Below, piece by piece: positions 60,424 through 64,000 of a stretch of 64,000 nt of DNA. Under the pieces are notes generated by a model that worked only from the letters and a program-made list of their open reading frames with translations, did not search any database and was not told the DNA's origin. A program made the translations under genes and the position numbers. Positions within the stretch are counted from its first letter, which is position 1, and each line of letters opens with the position of its first letter. Location: positions 124,001 through 188,000 of the IMG/VR virus record IMGVR_UViG_3300008117_000011. One strand, written 5' to 3'. The stretch comes from a virus.

Positions 60424-63380
60424 ATTAATTCTTCCCACCCATCTTCAGCTAATTCATATATGTAATTTGGGTCAATACCTACGTTTTTCCAAAAGTCAAC
60501 TTCACCTTGTTCCATCATAATAAGGTCCTTCTCAATATCATCTTGATCACCATCATCAAATGGAATACCATTGATAAGGTCACATTGGTCTTTGGTGAAG
60601 AATGGTCTTTCTTCTGGATTCTTAACTAGAAGTGAGTCTCTAATTTCTTGTTTAAACACAACAAGTAGTGGTTCAACTCTTTTGTTAAAAGTTACAATTG
60701 CTCTTTGGATATTATACTCACCTGTAAGTCCTGGATTACTTTCTAATTCTTGGGGGTCAATTCTATAACAATTAAGTTGTACAACAGAATCTGAACTAGC
60801 GGCTCTATATGCTACATCTGTAGGTATACCGGTATTTGCTTCTTTGTTTGGTGAATCACTTCTCACCCAGTTATCATCTGACCAGGATTTTTCCCAACCA
60901 TTATTTAATAAGAATTGTTCTTTATTTTTATAGTTTGACTTTTCATTGTTTGAAAAAAATAAACCTATCTGCTCTTCTGTCCATCCTTTCTTTGGTTTAT
61001 TAACTTTCTGAACATCTCCGTGTGATGCTTTTGTTCCGTTGTTTACATAATAGATTACATCACCAAGACTCACATTTAGTTTTTCTTTAATTACAAGTTC
61101 CATATGAGCTTGTCTTGACATTAAACTACCAGCTTTAGTTTTTGTCATACTCCTTTTGATGTAGTCATCAATTGTTTGTTTGACCTTTGCTTTGTTTGCA
61201 ATATCAATAAGAGGGATTCTTTGATCAAATATCTTTTGTAAGTATTCATAATACCACTCAACAAATCCTTGACCATCACCACTAAGAAGTAATTTAATTC
61301 CTTTATCTAAAAATACCTCAATATATTTTGGCATCTTCTTTGATTTAATTGTATTTCCGGTAAGTTTTACTTTACCTCCGTGTTCTAATGTTGCATAGTT
61401 TTTACGAGCAAGGTTAATACAAGAATCCCAAGTACCGTCACAATCAAGACCCATTGTTCCTCTCATAAATCTATCGTTAAATTCTGCAACATCAGCATCA
61501 TAACCATTGTAAACCTTTCCTTCTTTGACAAGCCAGTTTAATCCTCTACCGGTATAAACTCTATCGTCCACACCACCATCTGGTAATGAGAAGTTCATAC
61601 CGTCCGTATCACAAACAAGAGGGGTGTATCCCCTTTTGTTAAAGAATTTTAACATCTGTCTTAGGTATTGTCTACCGGTACAGGTAATCTGTTCCCCCAT
61701 ATCCATATCACCCCAAGGAAATACTTGTGGTGCTGAAAGAGCACCAAATAGTGAGTTGATAAAGATTTTAATCGGTAATTGTTTATTATCAAAAGATTTA
61801 GCTTTTTTACTATCAATTGATTTATATTCTGACGCAAGATTCTTGTACATAATACGAGTATCTCTAAAGTAAGATAATAAACCCTTCATTACACCAGAAA
61901 TGTCTGATTGAGGAAACACATCGTGTGTTAATTGGATTGATGGGTAAAGGGAAGAGTAGTCAAGTTTAAGTACGTCTTTTGAATACCCGGTTTTAAGAAG
62001 TCTTGATAAACCACCAACAAAGTTTCTTTTCTCTTTCTTTGCTGGAATCGCAAGTCCGTGTTTATAAGACCATGCAAGCATTACCATCTTCCAGATTGTT
62101 GCCGTACCCATTGTGGATACTCTTTCGTATGTTGTTGGGAGAAGTGATGCAAGAAGAAAAGACCCTTGATTAAACTCAGCATCTACAAGTAGGGTTTCCT
62201 CAAGGTCATCGTCAAGATACCTCTCAATAATATCATCACCGGTTGTTTTAATGTAGATGTCATTTCTTTTTTCACATACCTTATCCACTTTACTATCAAC
62301 ACCAACCTTTTTGTATTTACCATTTTCGGTATTTAACCAATAATCTTCTTTATCGCGATACATTGAACCAATTTTGTCGTGGTCAACATATACACGATCT
62401 GGTGCTTCAGCGTTAATAAATTTTGTAATATACTTAAGACCGGCCTCTTTAATTGACGAGTTAATTGCTTGTGCTCTACGGACCGAATGTAAAATATCAA
62501 TAATATTATAACCCCACATTTGGGTTTGTGTAAAACTCTCAACTTCGTTACCTAATTTAAGCATTGAGTCTTTTTGTGTGATTTTTCTTTCAGAGTGTAA
62601 TGTCTTTGATATTTTTTTAATATCAAGATTTAAAATTTTACATCTTTCATAAATCCAATACCAGTCAAAGTTTGCTGAGTTATAACCAGAAATAATTGAA
62701 GGTTTTATTTCGTCAATTATATTAAAGAACTCAACAAGTCCCTTTCTTTCCTCATCTTCATTTGTACACTCAATTACTTTCTGAAATCCCTTATTTGTTT
62801 TAAGACCAATCATAAAGATTCTACCATCTTTAGGCTCTAAAGATGTTGTCTCAAGGTCAAATACAAGTCTTGTAATGTCATTATAATCCTCAAATCCTTT
62901 AAACAATCTTTTTTCTTTTGAAACAAGAAACTGCTCAACCGGAGTTAACATTAAGAATTTATCTCTTACTTTTTCACCCCAGGGATCAATTCCACCATCT
63001 CTAAAAAATTGTGATAAAGCTCTATATCCTTTAAGTGATTTAACTAGGAATGTTAATCCATTCTCTAATTGTTCGTTCCCATCAGTACGAAGTTTTTCAA
63101 TTACAATACCATACTTTGACATTGCTTCTTTTTGCATTGCTTTGGACCCCTGATAAAAGTTTAATCCTTTTAGGTCACCAACCCATGCAAATGCGATTAA
63201 ACTATCTCTAACGATAGATTTACCTTTTCCCGGAACTTCTTTGATTTTATATATGTGATCCTTTTGATAGTCAAACTCAACTGAAACGATATGTTCTTCT
63301 GGATCATTTCCTTCTAGGAAGGATTTAATTTCTTCTGCTGTTATCATAATATATTTTTTGAGTGGTGTATTTTCTGTCAT
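60420..63380 (-). CDS. gp43: Family B DNA polymerase (gp43-like)
   Basis: This 986-residue replicative polymerase has the 3'-5' exonuclease motifs LVFDLETTSLEP (Exo I, 172-183) and SGYNSANFDWYWIYE (Exo II), then polymerase motif A LDYSSLYPSIQ (about 473), motif B KIFINSLFGALSAPQVFPW and motif C VCDTDGMNFSLP (about 589). All catalytic acids are present. Motif B has Phe in place of the usual Tyr in the N-S-x-Y-G position. T4 gp43 has 898 residues. The start at 63380 fits the promoter 5' of it; an in-frame ATG at codon 12 (63347) is an alternative. No intein or intron is visible in the polymerase core. It overlaps the convergent small gene by 4 nt. Confidence 0.93.
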   Translation of the reverse strand: MTENTPLKKYIMITAEEIKSFLEGNDPEEHIVSVEFDYQKDHIYKIKEVPGKGKSIVRDSLIAFAWVGDLKGLNFYQGSKAMQKEAMSKYGIVIEKLRTDGNEQLENGLTFLVKSLKGYRALSQFFRDGGIDPWGEKVRDKFLMLTPVEQFLVSKEKRLFKGFEDYNDITRLVFDLETTSLEPKDGRIFMIGLKTNKGFQKVIECTNEDEERKGLVEFFNIIDEIKPSIISGYNSANFDWYWIYERCKILNLDIKKISKTLHSERKITQKDSMLKLGNEVESFTQTQMWGYNIIDILHSVRRAQAINSSIKEAGLKYITKFINAEAPDRVYVDHDKIGSMYRDKEDYWLNTENGKYKKVGVDSKVDKVCEKRNDIYIKTTGDDIIERYLDDDLEETLLVDAEFNQGSFLLASLLPTTYERVSTMGTATIWKMVMLAWSYKHGLAIPAKKEKRNFVGGLSRLLKTGYSKDVLKLDYSSLYPSIQLTHDVFPQSDISGVMKGLLSYFRDTRIMYKNLASEYKSIDSKKAKSFDNKQLPIKIFINSLFGALSAPQVFPWGDMDMGEQITCTGRQYLRQMLKFFNKRGYTPLVCDTDGMNFSLPDGGVDDRVYTGRGLNWLVKEGKVYNGYDADVAEFNDRFMRGTMGLDCDGTWDSCINLARKNYATLEHGGKVKLTGNTIKSKKMPKYIEVFLDKGIKLLLSGDGQGFVEWYYEYLQKIFDQRIPLIDIANKAKVKQTIDDYIKRSMTKTKAGSLMSRQAHMELVIKEKLNVSLGDVIYYVNNGTKASHGDVQKVNKPKKGWTEEQIGLFFSNNEKSNYKNKEQFLLNNGWEKSWSDDNWVRSDSPNKEANTGIPTDVAYRAASSDSVVQLNCYRIDPQELESNPGLTGEYNIQRAIVTFNKRVEPLLVVFKQEIRDSLLVKNPEERPFFTKDQCDLINGIPFDDGDQDDIEKDLIMMEQGEVDFWKNVGIDPNYIYELAEDGWEELI

Positions 63381-63410
63381 ACTAACGATGACATTTACCT
63401 TACATCAATA

Positions 63411-63439
63411 AGTATATTAGTAAATTTGTTTTTTGTCAA
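63411..63439 (-). promoter_or_regulatory. Sigma70-like promoter of DNA polymerase
   Basis: Read leftward, TTGACA (63434-63439) is separated by exactly 17 nt from TATACT (63411-63416). The predicted start is about 24 nt before the polymerase ATG. No TATTTATA core is near, as at the gp32 promoter. Confidence 0.65.
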
Positions 63440-63441
63440 AT

Positions 63442-63475
63442 AAAAAAAGAGGGTTTTTGTGACCCCCTTTTTTTT
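63442..63475. terminator. Terminator between the Asn-rich protein gene and DNA polymerase
   Basis: GGG and CCC arms (63451-63453 and 63463-63465) are extended by A-run/T-run pairing with one A-C mismatch; read leftward, the hairpin is followed by TCTTTTTTT. It lies 16 bp beyond the stop of the Asn-rich gene and abuts the polymerase promoter. Confidence 0.75.
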
Positions 63476-63490
63476 ATCTTAAAAAATAAT

Positions 63491-64000
63491 TTAACTTGCA
63501 ACATCTGTAATTAACAGTGTATCAGTTGAGTCGTAATATGATAGTCTAGGTTGAGCATCACTTCTTAAAAATATAGTACAATTATAGTTAGCATATACGT
63601 GAGTTGATAAACTAAAGTCTACAGAATTTAAACCAAATTTAACTTCGTTTAACTGAAAAGTGCTATTATTAATACTATTGGTACTGAAATCATTGGCAAT
63701 TTGGTTATACCTAAAATCACCCTGAATTGTATTGTTACTAAAACTAAATGCGATATTATTTTTATAAAAATTATATGACCCTAAATTTATTGAGTCACCA
63801 ATCGTGTTGTTACCAAAATAATCACCAATAACATTGTCTTCATAATTACTATACAGTTGGTTATTATTAAAACCATTACCTATTTTATTACCCTGATTAC
63901 TACCAAATGTTCTATTATCATTATAACCATTTCCTATTGTATTTTTATAAAAATCATTATCTAATTTATTATTATTAAATTGATTTCCTATTTGGTTATT
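63491..64000 (-). CDS. C-terminal end of an Asn-rich beta-helix-like fibre or adhesin protein (partial)
   Basis: This open frame enters from the right edge and stops with TAA at 63491-63493 (169 codons). It consists of irregular repeats such as NNQIGNQFNNNKLDNDFYKN, GNKIGNGFNNNQLYSNYED and GDYFGNNTIGDS. Regular I-G-N/D-x-F-x-x-N spacing suggests a beta-helix with stacked Asn and Phe, as in phage fibres or adhesins. The last ~50 residues (THVYANYNCTIFLRSDAQP, YYDSTDTLLITDVAS) are a different capping domain. The protein's start lies outside the window. Confidence 0.8.
   Translation of the reverse strand, partial: NNQIGNQFNNNKLDNDFYKNTIGNGYNDNRTFGSNQGNKIGNGFNNNQLYSNYEDNVIGDYFGNNTIGDSINLGSYNFYKNNIAFSFSNNTIQGDFRYNQIANDFSTNSINNSTFQLNEVKFGLNSVDFSLSTHVYANYNCTIFLRSDAQPRLSYYDSTDTLLITDVAS

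Overview
The window is a gene-dense, strongly AT-rich stretch of a large T4-like contractile-tailed phage (myovirus) genome. Diagnostic genes are a family B DNA polymerase (gp43-like), UvsX recombinase, gp32-like ssDNA-binding protein, DnaB-type helicase (gp41-like), RNase H/FEN exonuclease, baseplate gp6, gp25 and gp53, tail sheath gp18, tail tube gp19 and neck gp13. The host is probably a member of the Bacteroidota (inference): a tail protein is built from SprB-type adhesin repeats, a small DUF5522-like protein resembles one widespread in that phylum, and most starts follow A/T-rich leaders without a clear Shine-Dalgarno. No rRNA, tRNA, CRISPR array or insertion sequence was seen, and no stretch over 300 bases lacks a gene.

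Layout, left to right. 1-23471 (minus strand): distal tail and baseplate, read from right to left as gp25, gp6, a 2005-residue protein with a hydrophobic block, four structural proteins, a tail protein I-like protein, an SprB-repeat protein, a small protein, a YadA-like tail fibre with an S74 chaperone domain, a glycosyltransferase, and a cysteine-rich protein cut by the window edge. 23517-24418: a DUF5522-like protein and an HNH endonuclease. 24506-32149 (minus): a tightly packed replication operon, gp32-uvsX-cytosine methyltransferase-RNase H-unknown-helicase-class II ribonucleotide reductase, with a TTGACT-N17-TATATT promoter in front and a strong hairpin terminator behind. 32256-54957 (minus): tail assembly, read as gp14-like, gp15-like, sheath, HAD protein, tube, tail assembly chaperone, tape measure, tube-initiator-like protein with an OmpA-like domain, gp53, a giant hub protein with a possible murein-hydrolase end, and two small proteins. 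53243-53407 and 55017-60423 (plus): a ribbon-helix-helix-like protein, an SNF2-type helicase, a three-part fusion protein, gp13 and a small protein. 60420-63380 (minus): DNA polymerase. 63491-64000 (minus): the C-terminal end of an Asn-rich repeat protein.

The most unusual gene is at 56809-58890. One reading frame joins an HExxH metallopeptidase-like domain, a complete manganese-type superoxide dismutase domain with all four metal ligands, and an unrecognised third domain. (I/L)-N-E motifs, which resemble T4 prohead-protease sites, fall at both domain junctions. Other points of interest are a probable +1 frameshift joining the gp26-like protein to a 48-codon extension just before the tape-measure gene; a 19-bp tandem duplication that splits the tape-measure frame; tail proteins carrying cell-surface-type domains (SprB, PKD-like, OmpA-like, carboxypeptidase-regulatory-like); and a recurring TATTTAT(A/C/T) element placed 13-14 or 30-34 nt before the start codons of late genes.
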